Made by a program: the position numbers and the translations under genes. The notes below the pieces were generated by a model, which was not told where the DNA came from, made no database searches, and saw only the letters and a list, made by a program, of their open reading frames with translations. Of a DNA stretch of 64,000 nt, positions 36,001 through 44,614 are shown piece by piece. The DNA is taken from positions 4,340,001-4,404,000 of the forward strand of contig NZ_VFMK01000001.1 of NCBI RefSeq assembly GCF_006715025.1. The letters are read 5' to 3'. Origin of the DNA: Serratia fonticola (GTDB lineage Bacteria > Pseudomonadota > Gammaproteobacteria > Enterobacterales > Enterobacteriaceae). Position 1 is the stretch's first letter. Each line of letters opens with the position of its first letter.

Positions 36001-37086
36001 ATGCGTAAGGAATGGCTTTGGGTCGGCGCAGTTGCTGTTGCGGTATTACTTTCAGCCTGTACCACCACGACGGAAGAAACACAGGCTCCGCCGCAGCAGC
36101 CCTATAACGGGCCGGTGACAGAAATCGGTGGCGTTGAGCCTCACTATGAACCCTATAACCCTGGCACCATGCAGGATTATAAGGTTAATGGCGATACCTA
36201 TCGCATTGTGCAAAATCCGCAGAACTTCTCGCAAACCGGCCTGGCGGCCTGGTATGGCGAAGAGGCCAACGGCAATACCACCGCTATTGGTGAGCGCTTC
36301 GATCCTAACGCGCTGACCGCCGCTCACCCGACGTTACCAATCCCAAGCTATGTGCGTGTGACCAACCTGGCTAATGGACGCCAGTTGGTGGTACGTGTGA
36401 ACGATCGCGGCCCTTATACTCAAGGCCGTATTATCGATCTGTCGAAAGCCGCAGCCAATCGTCTCAACCTGTCTAACAACACCAAAGTGAAAGTCGACTT
36501 TATCAACGTCGCCCCTGATGGTTCGTTGAGCGGTCCTGGTACTGTGGGCACCGTTGTTGCCAAACAGAGCTATGCGCTGCCCGCCCGCCCCGATCTTGGC
36601 TCAAGCAGCATGGGCACACCGATGCAGCAAGACACACCTGTTGCTCCTGGAGCGGCGGTACGCCCCATTGATAACAGCACGCTGAACACCGGTGACAGCA
36701 GCGGCGCGTCAGGCAGCTCCAGCACGCGCAGCGGTGGCTTCCTGGGCGCGGCAAGCGCTTTGCCTGCTGGCGTATTGGAAGGTTCAGAACCCCAGCCAGC
36801 GGTCAGTACCGCTGCCGTGGCCGCTCCTGTCGCAGCATCCGCCAGCGCGGCGGATGCCAGTGGCACCGTTGTCGTGCAGGTCGGTGCGTTGAGCAACGCC
36901 GAACGTGCTCATAGCTGGCAACAGCAATTGAGCCAGCAGTTTGGTGTGCCCGGTAAAGTTGCCGCCAGTGGCAACGTTTATCGCGTGCAATTAGGCCCGT
37001 TCAGCAGCCGCCAACAGGCTGCACAGCTGCAACAGCGTTTAGCCAATGAAGCGCAACAACAATCCTTTATTACTGCTGCCCCCTGA
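36001..37086 (+). CDS. rlpA: Septal/endolytic lytic transglycosylase RlpA
   Basis: Outer-membrane lipoprotein with a signal peptide ending LLSAC (lipid Cys20). A double-psi beta-barrel domain (about 80-170: GLAAWYGEE, RVNDRGPYTQGRIIDLS), an Ser/Ala-rich low-complexity linker (about 190-285), and a C-terminal SPOR domain (about 288-361) that binds denuded glycan. 361 residues, in the range I recall for E. coli. Eleven bp after mrdB. Confidence 0.95.
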   Translation: MRKEWLWVGAVAVAVLLSACTTTTEETQAPPQQPYNGPVTEIGGVEPHYEPYNPGTMQDYKVNGDTYRIVQNPQNFSQTGLAAWYGEEANGNTTAIGERFDPNALTAAHPTLPIPSYVRVTNLANGRQLVVRVNDRGPYTQGRIIDLSKAAANRLNLSNNTKVKVDFINVAPDGSLSGPGTVGTVVAKQSYALPARPDLGSSSMGTPMQQDTPVAPGAAVRPIDNSTLNTGDSSGASGSSSTRSGGFLGAASALPAGVLEGSEPQPAVSTAAVAAPVAASASAADASGTVVVQVGALSNAERAHSWQQQLSQQFGVPGKVAASGNVYRVQLGPFSSRQQAAQLQQRLANEAQQQSFITAAP

Positions 37087-37129
37087 CTGTGAAGCCGGCA
37101 GGCAAGCATGATGGCCAGTGAACTGTTTG

Positions 37130-37380
37130 GCTATGCATTTCAAATTGGCCGCTCTAAGCGCATCCATGCGCTCGCGGCATTTGTACTTCCTTGTATGACA
37201 TAGCCAGGCACTCAGCTCACTCATTCCCCGGGGCTGACTCAAGTCAAGGGACTGAGGTGAGTGACAAATCTGCCAGGAACCGATTTGAACGCTGCTTGCA
37301 GCGGCCCCGTGAGGAGCGAAACCCACGGATGGGTTTCGTCATCGCAGATAACAATGCTGCAGCTAGAAAGGCGATGGGTC
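37130..37380. repeat. ERIC element broken by two inserts
   Basis: Fragments in ERIC order: CTATGCATTTCAAATTG, then after about 50 bp AGCCAGGCACTCAGCTCACTC and AAGGGACTGAGGTGAGTGA, then after about 70 bp ATAACAATGCTGCAGC ... AGGCGATGGGT. The two inserts are AT-poor; the second contains a GGGTTTCG/CGAAACCC hairpin. It fills the rlpA-dacA gap. Confidence 0.65.
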
Positions 37381-37514
37381 CTGAAACATTTTCTTTCAGG
37401 TAAATATGTGTAAAGCGCCATCAGTCGGATGAATGGCTAATGCCTGCCGGAAGCCCATCTGCTATAGTGTGGCTCGTTTTTTAACTTACTCTTACGGATG
37501 TTGTAGTCCCGATC

Positions 37515-38726
37515 ATGAAACATGTAACTTCTTTCCGCTTAATCAAAAGCCTCACGCTCGGCACCGTCATCGCGATAAGCGCAGCGTCAGTTGCCCATGC
37601 AGACGATGTTAATATTAAAACCATGATCCCGGGTGTCCCGCAGATTGATGCGGAAGCTTACATCCTGATTGATTACAACTCCGGTAAAGTGTTGGCGGAA
37701 TCGAACGCCGACGCACGCCGTGACCCTGCCAGCCTGACGAAAATGATGACCAGCTACGTCATCGGCCAGGCGCTTAAATCCGGCAAGATTGGCCAGGATG
37801 ACATGGTCACCGTGGGCCAGGATGCCTGGGCCACCGGTAACCCGGTGTTCAAGGGCTCCTCACTGATGTTCCTGAAACCCGGCGATCGCGTACCGGTTTC
37901 CAAGCTGACCCGCGGTATCAACCTGCAATCCGGTAACGATGCCTGTGTGGCCATGGCTGACTACGTTGCAGGTAGCCAGGACGCGTTCGTTAACCTGATG
38001 AACACCTACGTTAAGCAGCTCGGCCTGCAGAACACCCACTTCCAGACCGTGCACGGCCTGGATGCGCAAGGCCAGTTCAGCTCAGCGCGCGACATGGCGT
38101 TGATCGGCCAGGCGCTGATCCGCGATGTGCCGGACGAATATGCTATCTACAAAGAAAAAGAGTTCACCTTTAACAATATCCGCCAGTTAAACCGTAATGG
38201 TCTGCTGTGGGATACCAGCCTGAACGTTGACGGGATTAAAACCGGTCATACCGATGCCGCAGGTTATAACCTGGTAGCCTCGGCAACCGAAGGCCAGATG
38301 CGCCTGATCTCCGCCGTGTTGGGTGGCCGGACTTATAAAGGCCGTGAAACCGAAAGCAAAAAGCTGCTGACCTGGGGCTTCCGCTTCTTCGAAACCGTCG
38401 CGCCACTGAAAGCGGGTAAAGAGTTCGCCTCTGAGCCGGTTTGGTTCGGTGATGCCGATCGCGTAGAATTGGGGGTAGATAAAGATGTCTTCCTGACTAT
38501 CCCCCGTGGCCGCATGAAAGATCTGAAAGCCAGCTATGTGCTGGACACCCCGGAAATTCATGCGCCACTGGCCAAAAATCAGGTGGTGGGTAGCATCAAC
38601 TTCCAGTTGGATGGCAAAACCATCGAGCAGCGCCCGCTGGTGGTATTGAACGAAGTAAAAGAGGGTGGCTTCTTCAGCCGCATTGTGGATTACATCCGTC
38701 TGATGTTCCACCACTGGTTCGGTTAA
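37515..38726 (+). CDS. dacA: D-alanyl-D-alanine carboxypeptidase, PBP5
   Basis: Removes the terminal D-Ala from pentapeptides in the periplasm. 403 residues: a Sec signal peptide cleaved after SVAHA (29), the acylation motif SLTKM, then SGNDACVAMADY and KTGHTDAAGYN, a beta-rich C-terminal domain, and an amphipathic membrane anchor at the end (FFSRIVDYIRLMFHHWFG). TATAGT at 37463-37468 is a possible -10. Confidence 0.96.
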   Translation: MKHVTSFRLIKSLTLGTVIAISAASVAHADDVNIKTMIPGVPQIDAEAYILIDYNSGKVLAESNADARRDPASLTKMMTSYVIGQALKSGKIGQDDMVTVGQDAWATGNPVFKGSSLMFLKPGDRVPVSKLTRGINLQSGNDACVAMADYVAGSQDAFVNLMNTYVKQLGLQNTHFQTVHGLDAQGQFSSARDMALIGQALIRDVPDEYAIYKEKEFTFNNIRQLNRNGLLWDTSLNVDGIKTGHTDAAGYNLVASATEGQMRLISAVLGGRTYKGRETESKKLLTWGFRFFETVAPLKAGKEFASEPVWFGDADRVELGVDKDVFLTIPRGRMKDLKASYVLDTPEIHAPLAKNQVVGSINFQLDGKTIEQRPLVVLNEVKEGGFFSRIVDYIRLMFHHWFG

Positions 38727-38829
38727 CTCTTGAAACAGGGGATTTCAGCCCCCATATAACGATTAACACTAACTCCCGCCACGGCGGGAGTTATAATTTA
38801 TAGATTAGCGACACCTGGAGCGCATTCAC

Positions 38830-39096
38830 ATGCAAAAAACTAAACTGAACGAACTGCTCGAATTCCCTTGCACCTTTACCTACAAAGTAATGGGCCTGGC
38901 ACAACCTGAGCTGGTAGACCAGGTAGTTGAAGTGGTGCAACGCCATGCGCCTGGGGATTATAACCCACAGGTTAAACCGAGCAGCAAAGGCAATTACCAC
39001 TCCGTTTCCATCACCATCACCGCCACCCATATCGATCAGGTGGAAACGTTATATGAAGAGTTGGGCAACATTGAGATTGTCCGCATGGTGCTGTAA
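38830..39096 (+). CDS. ybeD: UPF0250 protein YbeD
   Basis: Small alpha/beta ACT-like protein, 88 residues (E. coli 87), starting MQKTKLNELLEFP. Function not settled; its steady position before lipB is its main clue. A terminator follows. Confidence 0.94.
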   Translation: MQKTKLNELLEFPCTFTYKVMGLAQPELVDQVVEVVQRHAPGDYNPQVKPSSKGNYHSVSITITATHIDQVETLYEELGNIEIVRMVL

Positions 39097-39118
39097 TTTC
39101 AGCATATCCTCGACCTCG

Positions 39119-39163
39119 CAACCCGGTTCAGGCCTGCCCTTATCCGGGTTGTCGGTTTTTAGC
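39119..39163 (+). terminator. Terminator after ybeD
   Basis: CAACCCGG pairs with CCGGGTTG over an 18-nt loop, then TCGGTTTTTAG. Confidence 0.75.
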
Positions 39164-39231
39164 CAGGGATAAATGCTGGCCGCAGGCCAGAGCGCCCGGT
39201 ATAATGTCTTTACCATTTCTGTAACCTGACG

Positions 39232-39900
39232 ATGCCCCGCTTGCAACACAATAAGATCATTCTGCGCCAGTTGGGGTTGCAGCCCTATGAGCCTGTATCC
39301 CAAGCCATGCACCGCTTCACCGATAACCGCAGCGAATCTACGCTTGATGAGTTGTGGCTGGTGCAACACCACCCGGTGTTTACCCAAGGCCAGGCTGGTA
39401 AAGCAGAACATGTGCTGATGCCGGGTAATATTCCGGTGATCCAGAGCGATCGCGGCGGCCAGGTCACCTATCACGGTCCAGGCCAGCAGGTACTGTACGT
39501 CATGGTTGATCTGAAACGTAACAAAGTGGGCGTACGCCAGCTTGTCACAGCGTTAGAAGATACCGTTATTAATACCCTCGCCCACTTCAAGATCGATTCG
39601 CGTGCGCGCGCTGATGCACCCGGCGTTTACGTGGGCGAACAAAAAATCTGTTCATTGGGTTTGCGGATCCGTAAGGGCAGCTCGTTTCATGGCCTGGCCT
39701 TGAATGTTGCCATGGATCTTGCCCCATTCCAGCGTATCAACCCCTGCGGTTATGCCGGAATGCAGATGACACAGGTCAGCGCGCTGGTGCCAGGGGTTGG
39801 GATTGCCGACGTACATCCCATCCTGGTACAGGAATTTGTTCATTTACTCGGCTACCAGACGGTCGAGCTTCGTAACTGGAACCTGCACGATTATGAGTAA
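39232..39900 (+). CDS. lipB: Octanoyltransferase LipB
   Basis: Transfers octanoyl from ACP to lipoyl domains. 222 residues. Signature DRGGQVTYHGPGQQVLYV, the catalytic lysine in GEQKICSLGLR and the catalytic cysteine in INPCGYAGM are present. Its end overlaps the lipA start by 8 bp. The first residues (MPRLQHNK) differ from E. coli, so a slightly later start is possible. Confidence 0.95.
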   Translation: MPRLQHNKIILRQLGLQPYEPVSQAMHRFTDNRSESTLDELWLVQHHPVFTQGQAGKAEHVLMPGNIPVIQSDRGGQVTYHGPGQQVLYVMVDLKRNKVGVRQLVTALEDTVINTLAHFKIDSRARADAPGVYVGEQKICSLGLRIRKGSSFHGLALNVAMDLAPFQRINPCGYAGMQMTQVSALVPGVGIADVHPILVQEFVHLLGYQTVELRNWNLHDYE

Positions 39901-40858
39901 ACCAATTCAGATGGAACGCGGCGTCAAATACCGCGATGCAGACAAAATGGCGTTGATCCCGGTAAAAACCGTGGTTACCGAACGGCAGGAGCTGTTACGT
40001 AAACCTGAGTGGATGAAGATCAAACTCCCTGCCGACTCCACGCGCATTCAAGGCATCAAGGCCGCCATGCGCAAGAACGGTCTGCATTCGGTGTGTGAAG
40101 AAGCTTCTTGCCCTAACCTGTCTGAGTGCTTCAACCACGGGACGGCCACCTTCATGATCCTGGGGGCGATCTGTACACGCCGCTGCCCATTCTGCGATGT
40201 CGCCCATGGTCGTCCGATAGCCCCAGATGTCAACGAACCAGAAAAACTGGCGCAGACCATCGCTGATATGGCACTGCGTTATGTGGTTATTACTTCGGTT
40301 GACCGTGACGATCTGCGGGACGGTGGCGCACAGCACTTTGCCGACTGTATTGCCGCGATCCGCGCCAAGAGCCCAACCATCAAGATCGAAACTCTGGTGC
40401 CAGACTTCCGTGGCCGTATGGATCGTGCGCTTGACATCCTCACCGCAACACCACCCGACGTGTTTAACCACAATCTGGAAAACGTACCGCGTATTTACCG
40501 TCAGGTACGCCCTGGAGCCAACTACGAGTGGTCGCTGAAGCTACTGGAACGCTTCAAGGAAGCCCATCCGGATATCCCGACCAAATCGGGCCTGATGGTT
40601 GGTCTGGGTGAAACCAATGCGGAAATCGTCGAAGTGATGCGCGATCTGCGTCGTCATGGCGTTACCATGCTGACGCTGGGGCAATATCTGCAACCAAGTC
40701 GTCACCATTTGCCAGTCCAGCGTTATGTCAGCCCGGCGGAATTTGATGAAATGAAAGCGGAAGCCATGGCGATGGGCTTTACTCATGCCGCCTGTGGCCC
40801 ATTTGTTCGCTCTTCCTACCATGCCGATTTGCAGGCAAAAGGAATGGAAGTGAAATAA
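39893..40858 (+). CDS. lipA: Lipoyl synthase LipA
   Basis: Radical-SAM enzyme inserting two sulphurs into octanoyl-lipoyl domains. The ATG at 39893 gives 321 residues, the E. coli length; the longer frame shares bases with lipB. The auxiliary cluster motif CEEASCPNLSEC (C-X4-C-X5-C) precedes the radical-SAM motif CTRRCPFCDV. Coupled to lipB by overlap. Confidence 0.97.
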   Translation: MSKPIQMERGVKYRDADKMALIPVKTVVTERQELLRKPEWMKIKLPADSTRIQGIKAAMRKNGLHSVCEEASCPNLSECFNHGTATFMILGAICTRRCPFCDVAHGRPIAPDVNEPEKLAQTIADMALRYVVITSVDRDDLRDGGAQHFADCIAAIRAKSPTIKIETLVPDFRGRMDRALDILTATPPDVFNHNLENVPRIYRQVRPGANYEWSLKLLERFKEAHPDIPTKSGLMVGLGETNAEIVEVMRDLRRHGVTMLTLGQYLQPSRHHLPVQRYVSPAEFDEMKAEAMAMGFTHAACGPFVRSSYHADLQAKGMEVK

Positions 40859-40899
40859 ACGCGGTAATTATTTGTTACGCTTACGCGGATAAAAACGCC

Positions 40900-40930
40900 A
40901 AAAAACGGATGCTAAAAGCATCCGTTTTTT
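40900..40930. terminator. Bidirectional terminator, lipA/tatE
   Basis: AAAAAACGGATGC-TAAAA-GCATCCGTTTTTT, a symmetric hairpin with A-tract and T-tract serving lipA (plus) and tatE (minus). Confidence 0.92.
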
Positions 40931-40951
40931 AATGTGCAATGGCAAGCGGGG

Positions 40952-41161
40952 TTAAACGTCTTTCTTCTCGACGCTTTGCTGTGCAGCCTGATTCTCTGCC
41001 GTGGTCGGTGCCGGAGGGGTATTATCATCACCCACCGCCTTCTTAAAGCCCTTCAAGGCAGCCCCGAGATCCGCACCCAACGTGCGCAATTTGCTGGTGC
41101 CGAACAACAGCACGATCAACACCGCAATGACCAGAAGTTTGGTAATGCTGATACCTTCCAT
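40952..41161 (-). CDS. tatE: Twin-arginine translocase subunit TatE
   Basis: TatA-family pore subunit: a single N-terminal membrane helix (LLVIAVLIVLLFG), the FGTSKLRTLG hinge, an amphipathic helix and a polar tail. The ATG at 41161 (69 residues, MEGISITKLL) is favoured because AAGG lies 5 bp upstream; a GTG six bases earlier would overlap that site. Convergent with lipA, as in E. coli. Confidence 0.93.
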   Translation of the reverse strand: MEGISITKLLVIAVLIVLLFGTSKLRTLGADLGAALKGFKKAVGDDNTPPAPTTAENQAAQQSVEKKDV

Positions 41162-41380
41162 ATTCACCTTCTATATTTATCTATTGCTGCCGAACGCAGC
41201 CAGGTAACAAAACTTGCCTACAGTTATATAGCGACTTTCCAGCGGCTAAAACAACAACAACATGTAACAGAGTGAGATCTATCAGAGATGTTCTATGCTA
41301 AATTATACAGAATATTCTTAAAATCTTGCTGTCCTCAAAGCATATGATCGGCTTCGCAATTCGTCACAGGGAGACGTTGG

Positions 41381-42445
41381 ATGGCAATCACTCAATCGAC
41401 CATTAACACCCGGCGTTCTGGCCTCAGCTTCGCCAGGCGTACATACCTGCCGCGTATTGTCGGCTTGGGAATTGGCTTCTTTTGCGTACTCGCCGCGATT
41501 TATCCACTGCATCCCCCCATTAGCATCTGGATTTTATTGTTTGCACATGGTTTTATCTGGCCACATATTGCCTATCAATGGTCAATCCGCTCTGATGCCC
41601 CCTTCCCAACCGAAGTCCGTAATCTGATGATCGATGCCCTGATGGGCGGTATGTGGGTGGCGCTCATGGAGTTTAACGCACTGCCTGCCGTGGTGATCCT
41701 GTCGATGATGGGGATGAACAATATTGCCTCTGGAGGCCACACCCTGTTTTTCAAAGGATTGGTCGCCCAGATTACCGGGGCGATATTAACCAGTGCTTTG
41801 CTGGGCTTTCCTTTCCATCCACAAACTACACCGCTGCAGGTTTATCTCTGTTTGCCCATGATTTTTATCTATCCGGTATTTCTGGGTCTGGTTACCTATC
41901 GCACCGCAAAACGTCTGGCAGAAAAGAAGCAGGAGTTATTGCGTATCAGTATGCGTGATGGTTTGACCGGTCTGTACAACCGCCGTCATTGGGAACACCT
42001 GCTGCATAACGAGTTCGACAGTTGTCGCCGTTATGACCATGCCGCAACCCTGATTCTGATGGACATTGACCGTTTTAAAACCATCAACGACACCTTTGGC
42101 CACGCGCTGGGTGATGAGGCGATCATCGTCCTGGCTGAAGAATTGGTGCTTGGGCTGCGAGCGGTGGATATCGTTGGCCGCTATGGCGGCGATGAATTTG
42201 GCGCAGTGCTGCCTAACACGACGGCAGAACAGGCCAGCCAGGCATTAAAGCGCATTCAGGATCGCCTGAACGAAATCATCTTCCACGAAGCCCCTGAGCT
42301 AAAGCTGAATATCAGCGCCGGGATTGCTGATTACCGGCCTGAGATGGGGGGTTATCAAGAATGGCTTAAAGCCGCTGACAAAGCCCTGTATCTGGCCAAA
42401 CATAATGGCCGTAATCGCCAGGAACGCGCCGTGCCACAACACTAA
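41381..42445 (+). CDS. dgcC: MASE2 diguanylate cyclase (AdrA/DgcC type)
   Basis: Membrane enzyme making cyclic di-GMP. 354 residues. An N-terminal MASE2 domain (about 15-180, RSGLSFARRTYLPR then five or so hydrophobic helices) is followed by a GGDEF domain (about 195-345) with intact FDSCRRYDHAATLILMDIDRFK and RYGGDEFGAVL. Very like E. coli DgcC/AdrA, which drives cellulose synthesis. The I-site RxxD is not obvious just before GGDEF (VDIVGR), so product inhibition may be weak. Confidence 0.88.
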   Translation: MAITQSTINTRRSGLSFARRTYLPRIVGLGIGFFCVLAAIYPLHPPISIWILLFAHGFIWPHIAYQWSIRSDAPFPTEVRNLMIDALMGGMWVALMEFNALPAVVILSMMGMNNIASGGHTLFFKGLVAQITGAILTSALLGFPFHPQTTPLQVYLCLPMIFIYPVFLGLVTYRTAKRLAEKKQELLRISMRDGLTGLYNRRHWEHLLHNEFDSCRRYDHAATLILMDIDRFKTINDTFGHALGDEAIIVLAEELVLGLRAVDIVGRYGGDEFGAVLPNTTAEQASQALKRIQDRLNEIIFHEAPELKLNISAGIADYRPEMGGYQEWLKAADKALYLAKHNGRNRQERAVPQH

Positions 42446-42569
42446 GTTAGTGAGTTGCTTAATTGATAAGTTAATAAGTTATCATGGTGTATTTCTCCGG
42501 TTATCCAAGAGACTACAAATCAGAAGTCACCCGGTGTAAAATCCCCCAGCACGCTCGAACTGGCTGTGC

Positions 42570-42650
42570 TGACAACGGAGATGACATTCCTCCATAACCG
42601 CCCTCACAGGCTGATGATGTCTACGTAACCTCTCAGAGAGGTGCGTAGCA
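42570..42650 (+). promoter_or_regulatory. Fluoride riboswitch (crcB motif)
   Basis: GGAGATGACATTCCTCC then ATAACCGCC, a short loop, and GGCTGATGATGTCTAC reproduce the crcB RNA: the GGAG/CTCC hairpin, pseudoknot GGC/GCC, and P1 GACA/TGTC. Directly after it ACCTCTCAGAGAGGT, bounded by CTACG/CGTAG, can form the expression-platform hairpin. It lies about 55-130 bp upstream of crcB. Confidence 0.88.
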
Positions 42651-42703
42651 TTGCGCCTGAACCTTTCTGAGCATCCTCTATTTTTACGAAAGGGTTTTCT
42701 ACC

Positions 42704-43087
42704 ATGTTGAGTTCTTTACTGGCAGTGTTTATTGGCGGTGGTCTGGGTAGCGTGTTGCGCTGGGCGGTCAGCCTCAAGATGAATCCATTGAATCACCATA
42801 TTCCCCTGGGGACATTGACTGTGAATCTGGTGGGAGGCTTTATCATCGGCCTGGCCCTGGCGCTGTTTTCCCGGATGACTCATGTTGACCACACCTGGAA
42901 GCTGCTGATCACTACTGGCTTTTGTGGCGGCCTGACCACATTTTCCACCTTTTCGCTTGAGGTGGTTTATCTGTTACAAGATGGGCGCTTTATCTGGGCG
43001 ATCACCAATATGCTGCTCAACCTGGCGGGGTCGCTGCTCATGACATTGCTGGCTTTTATGTTAATCAAAGGATTCTACGGGCAATGA
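42704..43087 (+). CDS. crcB: Fluoride exporter CrcB (Fluc)
   Basis: Small dual-topology fluoride channel of the inner membrane, 127 residues, as in E. coli, four hydrophobic helices. GGGLGSVLRW, the conserved Asn in TLTVNLVGGF, and GFCGGLTTFSTFS (sodium site and Phe box) are intact. A fluoride riboswitch precedes it. Confidence 0.95.
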   Translation: MLSSLLAVFIGGGLGSVLRWAVSLKMNPLNHHIPLGTLTVNLVGGFIIGLALALFSRMTHVDHTWKLLITTGFCGGLTTFSTFSLEVVYLLQDGRFIWAITNMLLNLAGSLLMTLLAFMLIKGFYGQ

Positions 43088-43166
43088 TTTAGCTCCAGCT
43101 TAATGTTTTCTTAATCTGCCATCGGGATAATCCTTGCTCAGTATTCTGAACCAACCGAGGAACCCG

Positions 43167-43262
43167 ATGTTTAGTCTGCCAAAAACGGCTACCGAATGGG
43201 CTGCCACCATATCTTGCCTGCTGATCGTCGCGGCATTCATCAAGGTTTATCTGTTCCCTTAA
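43167..43262 (+). CDS. Predicted 31-residue membrane peptide
   Basis: ATG at 43167 with GAGGA five bp upstream encodes MFSLPKTATEWAATISC followed by LLIVAAFIKVYLFP, one likely membrane helix with a short polar N-terminus. A possible -10 (GATAAT, 43126-43131) lies upstream and a strong terminator 50 bp downstream, so it could be its own transcript. I do not recognise a family. In E. coli this place between crcB and cspE is occupied by other genes. Confidence 0.6.
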   Translation: MFSLPKTATEWAATISCLLIVAAFIKVYLFP

Positions 43263-43313
43263 CTCGCTCGGGATTCGAACATTACAGATTGCCTGCTGCC
43301 CCGAAAGCCGGTA

Positions 43314-43345
43314 ATAAAAAACCCGCTCATAGAGCGGGTTTTTAG
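43314..43345. terminator. Bidirectional terminator
   Basis: AAAAAACCCGCTC-ATA-GAGCGGGTTTTT between the 31-codon gene (plus) and cspE (minus). Confidence 0.9.
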
Positions 43346-43363
43346 AATTTCGGCTACTGTAGC

Positions 43364-43573
43364 TTAGATAGCGATAACGTTAGCAGCAGATGGCCCTTTG
43401 GCACCGTTCGTGATTTCAAATTCTACACGCTGGCCTTCAGCAAGAGTTTTGAAACCATTGCTAGCGATGGCAGAGAAGTGAACGAAAACGTCCTTGCTAC
43501 CATCTTCAGGAGTAATGAAACCGAAACCTTTGGATTCATTAAACCACTTAACGCTACCTTTAATCTTAGACAT
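43364..43573 (-). CDS. cspE: Cold-shock protein CspE
   Basis: OB-fold RNA chaperone and antiterminator, 69 residues. MSKIKGSVKWFNESKGFGFI holds RNP1 (KGFGFI); RNP2 is VFVHF. An open frame extends upstream, but AAGG precedes the ATG at 43571-43573. The leader has the hairpin AAGACACA/TGTGTCTT (43598-43618). Confidence 0.95.
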   Translation of the reverse strand: MSKIKGSVKWFNESKGFGFITPEDGSKDVFVHFSAIASNGFKTLAEGQRVEFEITNGAKGPSAANVIAI

Positions 43574-43896
43574 CAAACTTACCTTTAACGTGAATGTAAG
43601 ACACAAAATGTGTGTCTTATACAGTACAGCAATTAGACCGGATTTTGTCCACAACCAAGATCACATAAAACCGATAAAAAGTGAAAAAGTCCGCCATCCA
43701 AGGTGTAAATTGATGTCTCCCCTCCCCCATAGTGACCAAAGCAGCCTGATGCACTGGGATCTGCTTGAGTTATGCTCAAACACACTACCCGACTTTCAGA
43801 ACGGTCGAGCCCCCCGGCGTGGCCCCGCGCCCCTGTCACTGAACGGCATTCCGCGCTATCATTAGCACTGTTGCGAACGACTTTATGAGAATGACA
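43574..43896. other. cspE-CSD protein divergent spacer
   Basis: About 320 bp. It contains the cspE leader hairpin at 43598-43618 and otherwise no supported gene. An open frame running in from 43494 is antisense to cspE and unlike a protein. Promoters for both flanking genes should be here, with TATAAG-like boxes next to the hairpin. Confidence 0.4.
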
Positions 43897-44376
43897 ATGA
43901 ACGGCAAGATAACGACTTTTTTTGAAGACAAAGGCTTCGGTTTTATCACCGACGAAAACGGGGAAAATCGTTATTTTCACGTGATTAAAGTACAAAACCC
44001 AGAGCTGATTAAAAAAAATGCTTTGGTAACTTTTGAGCCCACCAATAATACCAAAGGGCCTTCGGCCTACGCCGTCAAAGTACAGGCTCCCAGCAAGTAC
44101 ATCATCATCGCCAACGAGAGAATCAAAATCTCCAGCATCAAATCCTTCCAGGCGTTTACCAAAGATGTGCCGGTCAAAGCAGATGTAGATAAAGAAAACA
44201 CCGTGCTTTCCGTCGGGTTACTGATGAACCGCATCCGCCCGCAGGCAGCACAAGCGCCACAAGCCATGGAAACGCTGAAAATGTTATCGATCACCACTTT
44301 TCAAGGGGTGACGCATACCTTCTCTGAGCATGAAATTGATATCGATGAAACCCTACAGGCGCTGAAGGCACTGTAA
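43897..44376 (+). CDS. Cold-shock-domain protein with extra C-terminal domain
   Basis: About 159 residues from the ATG at 43897 (MNGKITTFFEDKGFGFI); ATGs at 43885 and 43891 are alternatives. The first 65 residues are a cold-shock domain with RNP1 KGFGFI and a changed RNP2 (YFHVIKV). The rest (about 66-159), with SKYIIIANERIKISSIKSF and TFQGVTHTFSEHEID, is a second alpha/beta domain found in similar enterobacterial proteins as far as I recall. Probably binds RNA or single-stranded DNA; specific role unknown. Divergent from cspE. Confidence 0.8.
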   Translation: MNGKITTFFEDKGFGFITDENGENRYFHVIKVQNPELIKKNALVTFEPTNNTKGPSAYAVKVQAPSKYIIIANERIKISSIKSFQAFTKDVPVKADVDKENTVLSVGLLMNRIRPQAAQAPQAMETLKMLSITTFQGVTHTFSEHEIDIDETLQALKAL

Positions 44377-44448
44377 AGCGCAAAACAATCAAAGCTATTT
44401 GATATCACCTGTGTTAGCGTGGATATTCACCTGACACAGGTATGCAAC

Positions 44449-44610
44449 ATGTCTGAATCGACTAGCGTAAAAGGTTTCAATAACCGCACTACACAAATTG
44501 CCTGCCCGAAGTGCGCTTATGTTACAGAACAACAATGCTCGCAACTGCGTAAGCATATCACACTGATCTGCCCTAACTGTGGCACGCAGTTTGCTCCTAA
44601 ACAGGGTTAA
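44449..44610 (+). CDS. Small zinc-ribbon protein
   Basis: 53 residues from the ATG at 44449 (MSESTSVKGFNN). Two CPxC knuckles, CPKC (about 19-22) and CPNC (about 43-46), make a minimal zinc ribbon, similar in size and layout to enterobacterial YnfU, but I am not sure it is that family. The frame is open ten codons further back without a better start. It converges with the MASE1 cyclase, whose stop is 5 bp away. Confidence 0.7.
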   Translation: MSESTSVKGFNNRTTQIACPKCAYVTEQQCSQLRKHITLICPNCGTQFAPKQG

Positions 44611-44614
44611 AACA

